Below are positions 10,059-18,469 of a stretch of DNA of 64,000 nt, piece after piece (position 1 is the first letter of the stretch; every line of letters begins with the position of its first letter). Source of the DNA: Bacteroidota bacterium (lineage in GTDB: Bacteria; Bacteroidota; Bacteroidia; Flavobacteriales_D; Sanyastnellaceae). The stretch spans positions 51,656 through 115,655 of the forward strand of contig JAQBTQ010000006.1 of the NCBI GenBank assembly GCA_027624855.1, read 5' to 3'. Under the pieces are notes generated by a model, which was given only the letters and a program-made list of their open reading frames with translations, searched no databases and was not told where the DNA came from. The position numbers and the translations under genes were made by a program.

Positions 10059-10436
10059 ATCAGTTGGTGTGTTCTTCTTGGAAAAAGGAATCACTCCGTT
10101 TCCATCCAAGATATAGCCCTCTTCGTAGCACATGATCACCATTCTTCCGTCGCTCAGTGTAACCACATGGGTATGGAAATCGAAGTCGAAACCGTTTCTG
10201 CGCAACCAGAAAGCGCGGTCCTCAGCATTTGAAATTGCCTTGTTGGTCCTTTGAACTGCGATCAATAATGAACGATTCTTTTGAAGAATCTTGTCGACCC
10301 GTGATTTGACACGAATGAGTTGATTATTTTCTCGGTGATACCGAACCCTGCAAAGATCGTCGCAGAAAAGCTTGTCACTCCTACCTTGGATTTGTCCTCT
10401 GCAATGTTTGCACTGAAATGATTTAATCTTGAACAT
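10029..10436 (-). CDS. Small zinc-finger protein of unknown function
   Basis: 135 residues. The N-terminus carries CKHCRGQIQGRSDKLFCDDLC, with C9, C12, C25 and C29 spaced as a zinc ribbon; FCDDLCRVRYHRENN resembles small Bacteroidota zinc-finger proteins. A basic helical stretch follows (RVKSRVDKILQKNRSLL), then a C-terminal part (about 70-120) with no recognised fold (FDFHTHVVTLSDGRMVIMCYEEGY). The first part suggests nucleic acid or protein binding. It is convergent with the helicase and overlaps it by 30 bases. I cannot assign a function. Confidence 0.7.
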   Translation of the reverse strand: MFKIKSFQCKHCRGQIQGRSDKLFCDDLCRVRYHRENNQLIRVKSRVDKILQKNRSLLIAVQRTNKAISNAEDRAFWLRRNGFDFDFHTHVVTLSDGRMVIMCYEEGYILDGNGVIPFSKKNTPTDSTPALPATF

Positions 10437-10509
10437 GCGCCCAAGAAAATCAGACCGTAAACATCACACTATGAAGTATATACAGACGATCACTCGGAAT
10501 TTACTTTCG

Positions 10510-11334
10510 TTAAAATTCCAATTCTTTAATCAATTGAGAAAACAACGTTGTCAATGAAGGTTCTGCACTTTCTGCAACCGCCAAAACTTCATTTACATCG
10601 AAGGGTGCTAGATTCTCGGGATTGCATTCGTCAGTTAATACGCTCACGGCAGCACAAGGCATTCCCATATGAGCCGCAGCAATGACCTCGGGCACAGTGG
10701 ACATCCCTACCGCATCTGCACCTATCAATCGCAAGTATCGGTATTCGGCTCGGGTCTCTAATTGTGGGCCGGCAACAGAAACGTAGGTACCCGTGTAAAG
10801 TGAAATTTCATGCTGACGTGCGATGGCAAACAGTTTTGCGCTCAGCGACGCGTCATAAGGTTTGCACATGTCTGGAAAACGGGGGCCCAAAAAATCCAGG
10901 TTTGCCCCCCTTAGTGGGTTTTCTGGTAACAAATTAATGTGATCCTCCAAACACATGAGCGACCCCTTTTTCATGTCCCGATTCAGGCTCCCTGCCGCAT
11001 TCGAGATGAGTAATACTTTGGCCCCAAGCAATCGTGAAATGCGAATTGGCTTAACAACCTGCTCCATGGTATAGCCTTCATAGTAGTGGAAACGGCCTTG
11101 CCAAGCGAGCACCCATTTCCCGCCCAACTTCCCATAGATCAGCTTTCCAAAATGAAATTCAACGGTCGCAACGGGCAAATGAGGAATTCGACTGTAACTC
11201 CATTCCTGATGTACCTCGATGTGTTGCACCAATCCTCCAAGTCCTGTGCCCAACACAATCGCCACATCGACTTCACCAATTCCTTTCTCTTTGAGGTAGG
11301 CGACCGACTCCTCTAATTCAATCTTTATATCCAT
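10510..11334 (-). CDS. Purine nucleoside phosphorylase (trimeric, PNP/MTAP family)
   Basis: Cytoplasmic salvage enzyme that splits purine nucleosides with phosphate into base and ribose-1-phosphate. The protein (274 residues from the ATG at 11334) has VAIVLGTGLGGLV, QGRFHYYEGY (phosphate and nucleoside binding), ISNAAGSLN and GADAVGMSTVPEVIAA with the purine-binding segment ITDECNP-like LTDECNPENL near the C-terminus. The start at 11334 (MDIKIELEESV) fits the family; the longer frame reaches into the divergent gene. A degenerate -7 box (minus TACCTTGC, 11346-11339) ends 4 bases before this ATG. Confidence 0.92.
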   Translation of the reverse strand: MDIKIELEESVAYLKEKGIGEVDVAIVLGTGLGGLVQHIEVHQEWSYSRIPHLPVATVEFHFGKLIYGKLGGKWVLAWQGRFHYYEGYTMEQVVKPIRISRLLGAKVLLISNAAGSLNRDMKKGSLMCLEDHINLLPENPLRGANLDFLGPRFPDMCKPYDASLSAKLFAIARQHEISLYTGTYVSVAGPQLETRAEYRYLRLIGADAVGMSTVPEVIAAAHMGMPCAAVSVLTDECNPENLAPFDVNEVLAVAESAEPSLTTLFSQLIKELEF

Positions 11335-11386
11335 GTTGGCAAGGTACGAGCGGATTTTTCTATTTCTTTCTTCCGTAATTAGCACC

Positions 11387-12553
11387 ATGGAAATTGGACG
11401 TGCTCAAATTGGAATCATTGGCGCAGGAGCCATGGGATCAGGAATCGCACAAGTTGCCGCTCAATCGGGTCACCGGGTCATCCTAATTGACCAAAACCCA
11501 GAAGCGCTTGAACGAAGTGAGCGAGCGCTGGCTTCGGTCGCCGATCGTTTGCTTGAAAAGGGACGCTGGTCAAAAGCACAACACGCTTCAATTCAACAAT
11601 CGATTCACCGAAGCAGCGATTGGAATGATCTAGCCGGGTGCAAGTTGATCATTGAGGCAATCATTGAAGATTTTGAGATCAAACGAAACGTCTTTCAAAA
11701 GCTGGAACAAACCGTTGATGTGAACGTTTTGCTTGCTTCCAATACTTCCTCCTTGTCCTTGACTGGCATCGCAGGATGCCTGATGCATCCTGAACGGTTT
11801 TTGGGACTTCATTTTTTCAATCCTGCTCCATTGATGGACCTGGTGGAGGTAATTCCTGCACTGCAAACAAATGCAGACCATGTTTTAGATATGGTTGAAC
11901 TCATGAACGAATGGGGTAAAAAACCCGTGATTGCCAAGGACACCCCCGGATTTATTGTGAATCGCGTCGCGCGGCCCTTTTATGGGGAAGCCCTTCGCAT
12001 CTTCGAGGAAGGCATTGCCAATAAGCAGACCATCGATGCCGCTATGCGCGATCAAGGGTTTCGCATGGGCCCATTTGAACTGATGGATTTGATTGGAAAT
12101 GATGTGAACTACGCCGTTACCCAATCGGTTTTTGAAGCATTTTATTACGATCCTCGTTATCGTCCCAGCTTGATTCAAAAAAGACACGTCGAAGCCGGAT
12201 GGCTGGGAAAGAAATCCGGAAGGGGGTATTATGATTATTCCTCAAAAGATGGAGCTGAACCCATAGACAAGCATAAATTCCAGGAAGTCAGCGAGCGCAT
12301 TATTGCATTGTTGATTAATGAGGCGGCCGACGCACTCTACCTCAACATCGCTAGCGCACAAGATCTAGAAACGGCCATGACCAAAGGAGTCAATTATCCA
12401 AAAGGATTACTGCGTTGGGCCAATGAATGGGGAATTGATCGAACCCTTCAAGTTTTGAATCAACTACGGGAACGCTATCATGAAGATCGTTACCGGCCTA
12501 GCCCCATTCTAAGCCAGTTGAATGCTAATAATTCAACTTTCTTGATTGATTAA
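11387..12553 (+). CDS. 3-hydroxyacyl-CoA dehydrogenase (PaaH/FadB-type)
   Basis: NAD-dependent oxidation of 3-hydroxyacyl-CoA to 3-ketoacyl-CoA in fatty acid beta-oxidation or a related CoA pathway. It has an N-terminal Rossmann motif GIIGAGAMGSGIAQVAA, the catalytic region HPERFLGLHFFNPAPLMDLVEV, a first C-terminal 3HCDH domain (GFIVNRVARPFYGEAL, GPFELMDLIGNDVNYAV) and a second shorter copy (LLINEAADALYLNIA, TAMTKGVNYPKGLLRW). At 388 residues it is longer than the simple 285-residue enzymes. The ATG at 11387 matches the family start. A thiolase lies two genes away on the opposite strand, which could supply the next pathway step. The last 21 bases overlap the convergent peptidase gene. Confidence 0.92.
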   Translation: MEIGRAQIGIIGAGAMGSGIAQVAAQSGHRVILIDQNPEALERSERALASVADRLLEKGRWSKAQHASIQQSIHRSSDWNDLAGCKLIIEAIIEDFEIKRNVFQKLEQTVDVNVLLASNTSSLSLTGIAGCLMHPERFLGLHFFNPAPLMDLVEVIPALQTNADHVLDMVELMNEWGKKPVIAKDTPGFIVNRVARPFYGEALRIFEEGIANKQTIDAAMRDQGFRMGPFELMDLIGNDVNYAVTQSVFEAFYYDPRYRPSLIQKRHVEAGWLGKKSGRGYYDYSSKDGAEPIDKHKFQEVSERIIALLINEAADALYLNIASAQDLETAMTKGVNYPKGLLRWANEWGIDRTLQVLNQLRERYHEDRYRPSPILSQLNANNSTFLID

Positions 12554-13300
12554 CCAGCGCTTGATGCTGTGCATTTTGTGCGTCATGATTTCGTTTCGAA
12601 ACACCCCCTCATGACGGAGCTCATCGATGCGAACTTCACCAGCTGCGTGGATGAGCGTGCTCTTTGAAGCGACCATTCCTACATGAATGATTCGACCTTC
12701 TTCATTCTGGAAGAAAACCAAATCGCCAACTTCATGATCCTGCCATTTCACGCCAATTCCTTCTTTGGCTTGTTCACTGGCATCCCTCGGAACCCGCACA
12801 CCCATTAATTGAAAAGCAACCTGGATCAATCCCGAACAGTCTATGCCAAATTTACTTTTGCCTCCCCAGAGATAGGGCGCTCCCATGAACTGCTGTATTG
12901 CTGGAAAAATTGATTCATGTGCGCCGATTGCGAGATCCAAGTCATCCAACGGTTCGAGCAAAACATCGCCCATGGACCACCTCCCCGATTCACTCAAGAC
13001 CAACTGGCTGCCCGCAATCAAATCCAAGGTGCTTCCATCTTCTCTCAACCATGAACTCACCGGCGCCTGAAGCAAAAAAACATTGTCCGAAGTTTTCGAC
13101 TCTTGCCATTGTTTTCGATCTGTCCAACCCTCGTATCCGTCGTTTTCAAGTCGGACTCGAATCCAATCTTTGACACCAATTTCAAGCATCGTCGCTCGTT
13201 CACCCGCTAGGGCTTGGGTGCACATTTCGGAAGGATCCCTCGCCTCTTCGCGCAAGGGCGCAAGAGAAACAACGCAAATGATGCTCGAATTCAATTCCAC
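12533..13300 (-). CDS. C40-family NlpC/P60 peptidase (YkfC-like)
   Basis: Cysteine peptidase that cleaves gamma-D-glutamyl bonds of cell wall peptides. Residues about 5-115 form SH3-like domains (VVSLAPLREEARDPSEM, GYEGWTDRKQW); the catalytic domain shows APYLWGGKSKFGIDCSGL with the nucleophile Cys, then HVGM and LIHAAG with the histidines. No signal peptide is evident, so like YkfC-type enzymes it may recycle imported muropeptides in the cytoplasm. It starts 12 bases after the thiolase stop, probably as part of one transcript, and converges on the dehydrogenase gene. Confidence 0.88.
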   Translation of the reverse strand: MELNSSIICVVSLAPLREEARDPSEMCTQALAGERATMLEIGVKDWIRVRLENDGYEGWTDRKQWQESKTSDNVFLLQAPVSSWLREDGSTLDLIAGSQLVLSESGRWSMGDVLLEPLDDLDLAIGAHESIFPAIQQFMGAPYLWGGKSKFGIDCSGLIQVAFQLMGVRVPRDASEQAKEGIGVKWQDHEVGDLVFFQNEEGRIIHVGMVASKSTLIHAAGEVRIDELRHEGVFRNEIMTHKMHSIKRWLINQES

Positions 13301-13312
13301 AATGCCTTTGTC

Positions 13313-14491
13313 TTATACCAATTCCAGCATCAAGGCTGATGCGCCGCCACCCCCATTGCAAATGCCTGCACCTCCTTTGGTGAGGTTGTGTTTGCGAAGT
13401 GCATGAACGAGTGTAACGACAATGCGTGATCCACTGGACCCTAATGGATGTCCCAATGAGACCGCACCACCGTGAACGTTTACTTTGTTCGAATCCAATT
13501 CCAATAACGCCACATTGACCAATCCTACCACTGAAAAGGCTTCATTCAATTCCCATAAATCAACTTCACTTGCATTCCATCCCGCCCTCTGCAACGCAAT
13601 CGGAACTGCCTTTGCCGGAGCAGTCGTGAACCATTCAGGTGCGTGCGCCGCATCTGCAGTAGAAACGATTTTGGCTAAAGGAGTCAAACCATGTTGACGA
13701 ATGGCATCTTCCGAAGCAAGAACCAACGCGCTCGCACCATCATTCAAAGTTGATGCATTGGCCGCTGTGACGGTTCCATCCTTTTGGAATGCAGGACGTA
13801 AAGTGCGAACCTTTTCCATTTTGACCTGTGTGAACTCTTGATCAACTGTGACCATGACGGGATCTCCTTTTCGCTGCGGCACTGCCACTGGCACAATCTC
13901 GTCATCAAAAGCACCAGACTCCCAAGCACGAGCAGAGCGCTCGTAACTTTCAATGGCAAAGTCGTCCTGCGCTTCCCTTGAGATATGGTGTTCTTTGGCA
14001 CAAAGTTCAGCACAGTTTCCCATGTGCGTTGCATTGTAAACATCGGTCAATCCATCCAAGAGCATTCCGTCTAGGACCTTGATGTCACCGAATTTATTTC
14101 CATGTCGACCTTGAAAATAATGTGGGACACGGCTCATATTTTCCATACCACCGACCACAACCACTTCAGCCCCTCCACACGCAATGGTTTGAGCTCCCAA
14201 AGCAATTGACTTCATACCACTAGAGCAAACCTTGTTGATGGTTGTGCAAGGAACATCTTGGGGAATCCCAGCTTCAATGGCCGCTTGCCTTGCCGGGGCC
14301 TGACCCAAACCTGCTTGTAATACATTGCCCATGAAGACCTCTTGAACCCATTCAGGCTTGACGTTTCCCTTATCCAAAGCACCTCGAATGGCAGCAGCGC
14401 CTAGAGAAGTTGCTGATACATTGGCAAATGCCCCCAAAAAACTGCCCATAGGGGTGCGGACAGCAGAAACGATGTAGACTGGTCGACTCAT
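13313..14491 (-). CDS. Acetyl-CoA C-acetyltransferase (thiolase)
   Basis: Thiolase forming or cleaving acetoacetyl-CoA/3-ketoacyl-CoA. From the ATG at 14491 (MSRPVYIVSAVRTPMGSF) the acyl-accepting cysteine is C89 in NKVCSSGMKSIALG, as in classical thiolases; the C-terminal His and Cys motifs are GGAVSLGHPLGSSGSR and AGICNGGGGASAL. It has 393 residues, full length. A full TAnnTTTG box lies 18 bases upstream. Together with the hydroxyacyl-CoA dehydrogenase nearby it suggests a beta-oxidation or ketone-body style function. Confidence 0.95.
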   Translation of the reverse strand: MSRPVYIVSAVRTPMGSFLGAFANVSATSLGAAAIRGALDKGNVKPEWVQEVFMGNVLQAGLGQAPARQAAIEAGIPQDVPCTTINKVCSSGMKSIALGAQTIACGGAEVVVVGGMENMSRVPHYFQGRHGNKFGDIKVLDGMLLDGLTDVYNATHMGNCAELCAKEHHISREAQDDFAIESYERSARAWESGAFDDEIVPVAVPQRKGDPVMVTVDQEFTQVKMEKVRTLRPAFQKDGTVTAANASTLNDGASALVLASEDAIRQHGLTPLAKIVSTADAAHAPEWFTTAPAKAVPIALQRAGWNASEVDLWELNEAFSVVGLVNVALLELDSNKVNVHGGAVSLGHPLGSSGSRIVVTLVHALRKHNLTKGGAGICNGGGGASALMLELV

Positions 14492-14509
14492 TTTCATTGA
14501 AATTTCGAA

Positions 14510-14517
14510 CAAATTTA
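14510..14517 (-). promoter_or_regulatory. -7 box of the thiolase gene
   Basis: Minus strand TAAATTTG is an exact TAnnTTTG match ending 18 bases before the thiolase ATG; the -33 region is T-rich (GTTTTCTAG) without an exact TTG. Confidence 0.55.
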
Positions 14518-14627
14518 ACGGCTATTGGCTCTAGAAAACGTGAAGCGTTGAAGTTTGGCACAATCATTGAAACTTCCTCTCCAAAGCACACTGAGGTTCA
14601 AGATCAGGTGAATTTGGTTTAGGTTAA

Positions 14628-14665
14628 GCAAAGCATTGGAAAACGTTCCGATGCTTTGTCTTTTT
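14628..14665 (+). terminator. Strong orphan intrinsic terminator or attenuator
   Basis: CAAAGCATTGGAA-AACG-TTCCGATGCTTTG is a 13-bp stem (one G-T pair) with a four-base loop, followed by TCTTTTT. It is oriented for plus-strand transcripts, yet no plus-strand gene lies upstream: the bases from 14492 to 14627 hold no ATG-started frame. It could end a small non-coding RNA or attenuate the small frame that follows. Confidence 0.65.
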
Positions 14666-14780
14666 ATAAAAACTTGAAAAGCAATTGGTTACGACCAAAT
14701 CATCGTCTTTAGCCAGTGCAGGACGCAACCATTTCCGGATGACCCTCGTAGGATGTAGTCGATTCCAACTTTTCGAACTC

Positions 14781-14966
14781 ATGACCACTCCAGGTATTCC
14801 CATCATGCATACACCGACTGCGCTGGAGCAGTACAAAACACTGATCCGTCACGTGCATGCGGAACCTGTCATGATCCGTAGGGCCATGCGAATCGCATTT
14901 AGAAATCTGAACCCAAAGGAGTCAATCGAATTGCGGGATTGGTTACAAAACCGTTATCAACTTTAA
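14781..14966 (+). CDS. Small basic protein of unknown function
   Basis: A 61-residue frame (MTTPGIPIMHTPTALEQYK... ending RDWLQNRYQL). An ATG at 14739 or a TTG at 14685 would extend it in frame to 75 or 93 residues. It looks helical and basic (MIRRAMRIAFRNLNP) with no known domain. Support for a real gene is its position between two plus-strand intrinsic terminators, the second starting 5 bases after its stop. I see no clear promoter or ribosome site. Confidence 0.4.
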   Translation: MTTPGIPIMHTPTALEQYKTLIRHVHAEPVMIRRAMRIAFRNLNPKESIELRDWLQNRYQL

Positions 14967-14970
14967 CATC

Positions 14971-14998
14971 AAGCACCGACTAACGGTGCTTTTTTTTA
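14971..14998 (+). terminator. Intrinsic terminator behind the small plus-strand frame
   Basis: AAGCACCG-ACTAA-CGGTGCTT followed by eight or more T. The loop holds the stop codon (minus TAG, 14982-14980) of the convergent RluA-like gene. Poly-T lies only on the plus side. Confidence 0.75.
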
Positions 14999-15930
14999 CT
15001 CTGATTTTCCAAATCCTTCGGTCTGCGATTGGAATGTGTTGGCCGAGCCTTTGGCCCTTTTCCTCCCTTCATGAGATTCAAAAATTCTTGAGGAACCCGC
15101 GACTTTACGACCACCTTTTCTCCGGTTGGCCCAGTCAAATCAACTTGAAATAGGTGAAGCCCTGATCGGCCGAGGGGATCCGACGCTTGTTTTCCTTTAC
15201 CAATCAACATGCATTGTTGCCGGCGCAGGCCACTCATCAATATTGGAATTTGATCGAACCCAACATCCATTTTCAGCAAGGTGTGCATTTCCGTTGCTCG
15301 CATGGTTCGGTAAGGAAATTCATGCTTTATCCGCTTCTTTTTACCCTCTTCATTTTCGAAACAAAACAGCACATCATCTGCAGGTAAATGTCCCTCTACC
15401 AGGACATACATGCGTTCGGTAAATTGATTCCAATGGTCTTGAAGATGCTTACGCCAAACCAGGTTTTTTGCAATAATGGAAATCCCAGAAGACTCTTTTT
15501 CAATTCGATTGACAAATTGAATGCATTCGCAATTGGAGCGCGATTTCTCCATCCAATTCTTCATTGCCGTGAATGAAGTTTTGACTTGTGGTCTAGGGGA
15601 AGCAAACACCATTCCAGCAGGTTTGATGTAGGCCAGAATGTTATCATCTTCATAAACGACTTCATAAGGCGCTTTGGCAGACTCCGCTTTACCCGAAAGG
15701 CTTGGCGAACCAAAACTGAAATCTTTGGCTTCTTTCAAGGCAGACTTTGAACTCCACGTCACCGTTTGTCCATTCGTCAAATCAGCTGAGGGAATTTTCA
15801 ATGCTTTACCATCGACGGATACCGCACCTCCTTTGATTGCATTTCGAGCACGCGTTCGGGTGCTGAACTGCCCGTGCTCCATCAAAAAATCCAGTAAAAC
15901 GATGGGTTCGCTGACCTGCTTGCTTTCCAT
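14980..15930 (-). CDS. S4-RluA-type pseudouridine synthase homologue with altered active site
   Basis: RNA-modification family protein of about 316 residues. An S4-like RNA-binding domain comes first (LDFLMEHGQFSTRTRARNAIKGGAVSVDG), then the RluA core (VVYEDDNILAYIKPAGM). The catalytic motif of the family, HRLDxxTSG, reads FVNRIEKESSGISIIAKN here, so the catalytic Asp is Glu; a later block GRSGLHLFQVDLTGP is kept. A C-terminal basic tail (NQSKKKHR) follows. The D-to-E change means it may have lost or altered pseudouridine synthase activity while still binding RNA. Start at 15930 (MESKQVSEP) by fit to the S4 domain. Confidence 0.75.
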   Translation of the reverse strand: MESKQVSEPIVLLDFLMEHGQFSTRTRARNAIKGGAVSVDGKALKIPSADLTNGQTVTWSSKSALKEAKDFSFGSPSLSGKAESAKAPYEVVYEDDNILAYIKPAGMVFASPRPQVKTSFTAMKNWMEKSRSNCECIQFVNRIEKESSGISIIAKNLVWRKHLQDHWNQFTERMYVLVEGHLPADDVLFCFENEEGKKKRIKHEFPYRTMRATEMHTLLKMDVGFDQIPILMSGLRRQQCMLIGKGKQASDPLGRSGLHLFQVDLTGPTGEKVVVKSRVPQEFLNLMKGGKGPKARPTHSNRRPKDLENQSKKKHR

Positions 15931-15982
15931 GCGGCGAAGGTAAAACAATCCCATTCATGCGCGACCGCACCCAATTCAATCC

Positions 15983-16705
15983 TTATTCCGTGGATGAGCT
16001 CATGGTATGAAACACGTTTTGTACGTCATCGTCCTCTTCCAATCGTTCAATGAGCTTCTCAACTTCCGCTGTCGCCTCAGGATCGAGCTCTTTTGTAATG
16101 TTTGGAACGCGTTCCAATCCCGATTCTATGATTTCCATTCCATCGGCCTCCAACTTCGTTTGAAGCTGGCCAAACGATTCAAAAGTGCCCGTAATCACAA
16201 TGGCGTCTTCATCCGCTTCCACTTCCTCTGCACCAAAATCGATCAATTCAAGTTCCAACTCTTCCGCATCGACTCCCTCCGCCTTGATCTTAAAAAAGCA
16301 AACGTGGTCAAACATGAACTCAACTGAACCTGATGTTCCGAGGTTTCCATTGCATTTATTGAAATGGCTTCTGACGTTGGCCACCGTTCGATTGTTGTTG
16401 TCAGTGGCTGTCTCCACAAATACAGCAATTCCATGAGGAGCGTACCCTTCAAAATTTACCTCCTTGTAGTCAGATGTATCCTTATCGGTCGCTTTCTTAA
16501 TTGCTCGCTCAACATTGTCTTTTGGCATGTTAGCGGCGCGGCAGTTTTGCAACACGGCCCGAAGCCTTGGATTCATGTCGGGTTCGGAACTGTTTCCTTC
16601 ACGAATGGCAATGATGATGTCTTTATTGAGTCGCGCAAACGTCTTTGACATTGCCGCCCACCGCTTGAACTTCCGCGCTTTTCGAAATTCAAATGCTCTT
16701 CCCAT
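15983..16705 (-). CDS. YebC/PmpR-family protein
   Basis: Conserved bacterial protein of 240 residues, described as a DNA-binding regulator and more recently linked to ribosome function at difficult peptide sequences. Motifs: MGRAFEFRKARKFKRWAAMSKTFARLNKDI, AIREGNSSEPDMNPRL, NMPKDNVERAIKKA and YEGYAPHG-like FEGYAPHGIAVFVE. The start at 16705 is fixed by AAGGAGA seven bases upstream, one of the clearest ribosome sites in the window; the frame upstream of it is spurious. Confidence 0.93.
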   Translation of the reverse strand: MGRAFEFRKARKFKRWAAMSKTFARLNKDIIIAIREGNSSEPDMNPRLRAVLQNCRAANMPKDNVERAIKKATDKDTSDYKEVNFEGYAPHGIAVFVETATDNNNRTVANVRSHFNKCNGNLGTSGSVEFMFDHVCFFKIKAEGVDAEELELELIDFGAEEVEADEDAIVITGTFESFGQLQTKLEADGMEIIESGLERVPNITKELDPEATAEVEKLIERLEEDDDVQNVFHTMSSSTE

Positions 16706-16857
16706 GGTTAAATCTCCTTTGCAGCAAATATCGCAAACAGCGTTCAAAGATGTATGAAGCATGCTCTAATGAAGATTAAGAAATATTAAGTGGTACGAAA
16801 CCTCATTCTCAGCCGACTTGGAGGGAGCTGAATTATATTAGCATTTCCGAGTAACCC

Positions 16858-17556
16858 ATGAAAAAGATCTTCATTCTCACAAGTGTCATGAGCGTGCTCT
16901 TTGCGTGCACCCATGATATTCCCACACCCAATGACCCCTTGCCGGGAGACCAGGGGTTTTCAGCCGAATGCGATCCCGATTCTGTGTATTTTCAGCAAGA
17001 CATCCTTCCGCTGCTTGTTTCAACATGCGCCATGCCCGAATGCCATGACGTTGCTTCTCATGAAGAAGGCATCATCCTAGATGGATACGAGAATTTGATG
17101 TTTGGCGAGGATGACAACTTAATCATACCCGGATCCCTCGGCCAAAGTGAGCTTTTCGAAGTGATCACCGAAGATGATCCAGACAAAATCATGCCTCCTC
17201 CACCCAATTCCCCATTGAGCGAGGAACAAATCAATCTGATTGCATTATGGATTATGCAAGGGGCACTGGACAACTCTTGTTCAAGTTGCGACTCCAGTCA
17301 GTTTACCTACTCTGAAGTCATTGCGCCTATGATTCAGACAAATTGCATTGGATGTCACAGTGGAAGCGAACCCGATGCCGGGCTCGACTTATCGACACAT
17401 GCGAGCGTCGTTAGCGCGGTGAGCTACTCGAACCTATTGGATAGGGTATCACACGAAGCGGGGTATAGTGCCATGCCTCCTACTGGTGACGGATTAAGTG
17501 ATTGTCAAGTGAATCAAATCAGTCAATGGATCGAATCAGGAATGCCAAACAATTGA
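16858..17556 (+). CDS. Exported lipoprotein with CxxCH heme-type motif
   Basis: 232 residues. The signal MKKIFILTSVMSVLFAC ends in a lipobox (LFAC, C17). Two halves are similar: residues about 38-140 with CAMPECHD (a Cx4CH variant) and about 145-230 with CIGCHSG (a regular heme c attachment site); each is followed by a Met-Pro-Pro segment (IMPPPP, AMPPTG) that could supply the distal Met ligand. It resembles the cytochrome-c-like domains of Planctomycetes and Bacteroidota lipoproteins. First gene of a five-gene cluster with gaps of 4-12 bases; likely outer or inner membrane electron carrier. Confidence 0.75.
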   Translation: MKKIFILTSVMSVLFACTHDIPTPNDPLPGDQGFSAECDPDSVYFQQDILPLLVSTCAMPECHDVASHEEGIILDGYENLMFGEDDNLIIPGSLGQSELFEVITEDDPDKIMPPPPNSPLSEEQINLIALWIMQGALDNSCSSCDSSQFTYSEVIAPMIQTNCIGCHSGSEPDAGLDLSTHASVVSAVSYSNLLDRVSHEAGYSAMPPTGDGLSDCQVNQISQWIESGMPNN

Positions 17557-17560
17557 TGCA

Positions 17561-17914
17561 ATGAAACTGATTGTCATAACGTTTTCATGTTTCATGCTCT
17601 TCGGTTGCTATTATGATGTCGAGGAAACACTGTATGGTAGTGGTTGTCCCGATGCCATTGAAACTTATGACGCATCGATTGAAGGAATCATGACAAATCA
17701 TTGCACCGTCTGCCATAGTGGACCCAATGCCCAAAACGGTAAAGACTTTTCGACGTATGAGGGTGTGAGCCAGGCGGCCCTCGAAGGATCTTTGTTAGAG
17801 GTGTTGAAACTTCCACAATCCAACGCAAGGGCCATGCCTCCCAATGGATCTTTGGACTCTTGCGCCATTTTATTAATCGAAAACTGGATCAATCTCGGTG
17901 CCCCAGAATTTTAA
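17561..17914 (+). CDS. Small lipoprotein with CxxCH heme-type motif
   Basis: 117 residues with a lipoprotein signal (MLFGC, C16). One cytochrome-type domain: IMTNHCTVCHSGPNAQNGKDFSTYEG, then RAMPPNGSLDSCAILLIENWINLGAP, matching the second half of the preceding protein (CIGCHSG...AMPPTGDGLSDCQ...ISQWIESG). The two look like products of duplication. It starts 4 bases after the upstream gene. Confidence 0.75.
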   Translation: MKLIVITFSCFMLFGCYYDVEETLYGSGCPDAIETYDASIEGIMTNHCTVCHSGPNAQNGKDFSTYEGVSQAALEGSLLEVLKLPQSNARAMPPNGSLDSCAILLIENWINLGAPEF

Positions 17915-17923
17915 AAACATCTT

Positions 17924-18463
17924 ATGAAAACAGCATTCGTACTCTTTTTGTCCCTCCTATTCGGGTATGCTGCCCATGCTCAACAATACATGACCCGGGA
18001 AGGATATGTTCGGTTCTACTCTTCGACACCCATAGAAGATATCGAGGCAATCAACAACCAGACAACCGCTCTACTTAAATCAACTGGCGAATTCGCATTC
18101 AGGGTTCCAATTCTGGGTTTTCGATTTGAAAAAGCCCTGATGGAAGAGCATTTCAATGAAAATTACATGGAATCCACCACATTCCCGAACGGCTCATTCG
18201 AGGGAAGAATCACAGATTGGAACGAAGGACTAAAGGATGGAAGTTGGCACAATGTCAATGCCAGTGGATCTTTTACCATTCATGGAAAAGCTCAGCAGCG
18301 AGACATCCCCGCAAAAGTTCGTTGGGATGGTGAAAAATGGACCATTGAGTCCAACTTTCTTGTCAAACCTGCAGACCACGACATTGAAATTCCGAGCATG
18401 GTCAGTAAAAAAATTGCCGAATCAATTGAAGTTACGGTAGAAGCAACACTGAACCCCAGGTAG
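17924..18463 (+). CDS. YceI-family exported protein
   Basis: 179 residues with a cleavable signal (LFGYAAHAQQ). The mature part is an all-beta lipocalin-like YceI domain: VRFYSSTPIEDIEAIN, FAFRVPILGFRFEKALMEEHFNENYMES, NGSFEGRI, SGSFTIHGKAQQRDIPA. YceI proteins bind isoprenoid lipids such as quinones in the periplasm, which fits the neighbouring cytochrome-like lipoproteins. The gap to the upstream gene is 9 bases and to the next gene 6. Confidence 0.85.
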   Translation: MKTAFVLFLSLLFGYAAHAQQYMTREGYVRFYSSTPIEDIEAINNQTTALLKSTGEFAFRVPILGFRFEKALMEEHFNENYMESTTFPNGSFEGRITDWNEGLKDGSWHNVNASGSFTIHGKAQQRDIPAKVRWDGEKWTIESNFLVKPADHDIEIPSMVSKKIAESIEVTVEATLNPR

Positions 18464-18469
18464 AGCCTG

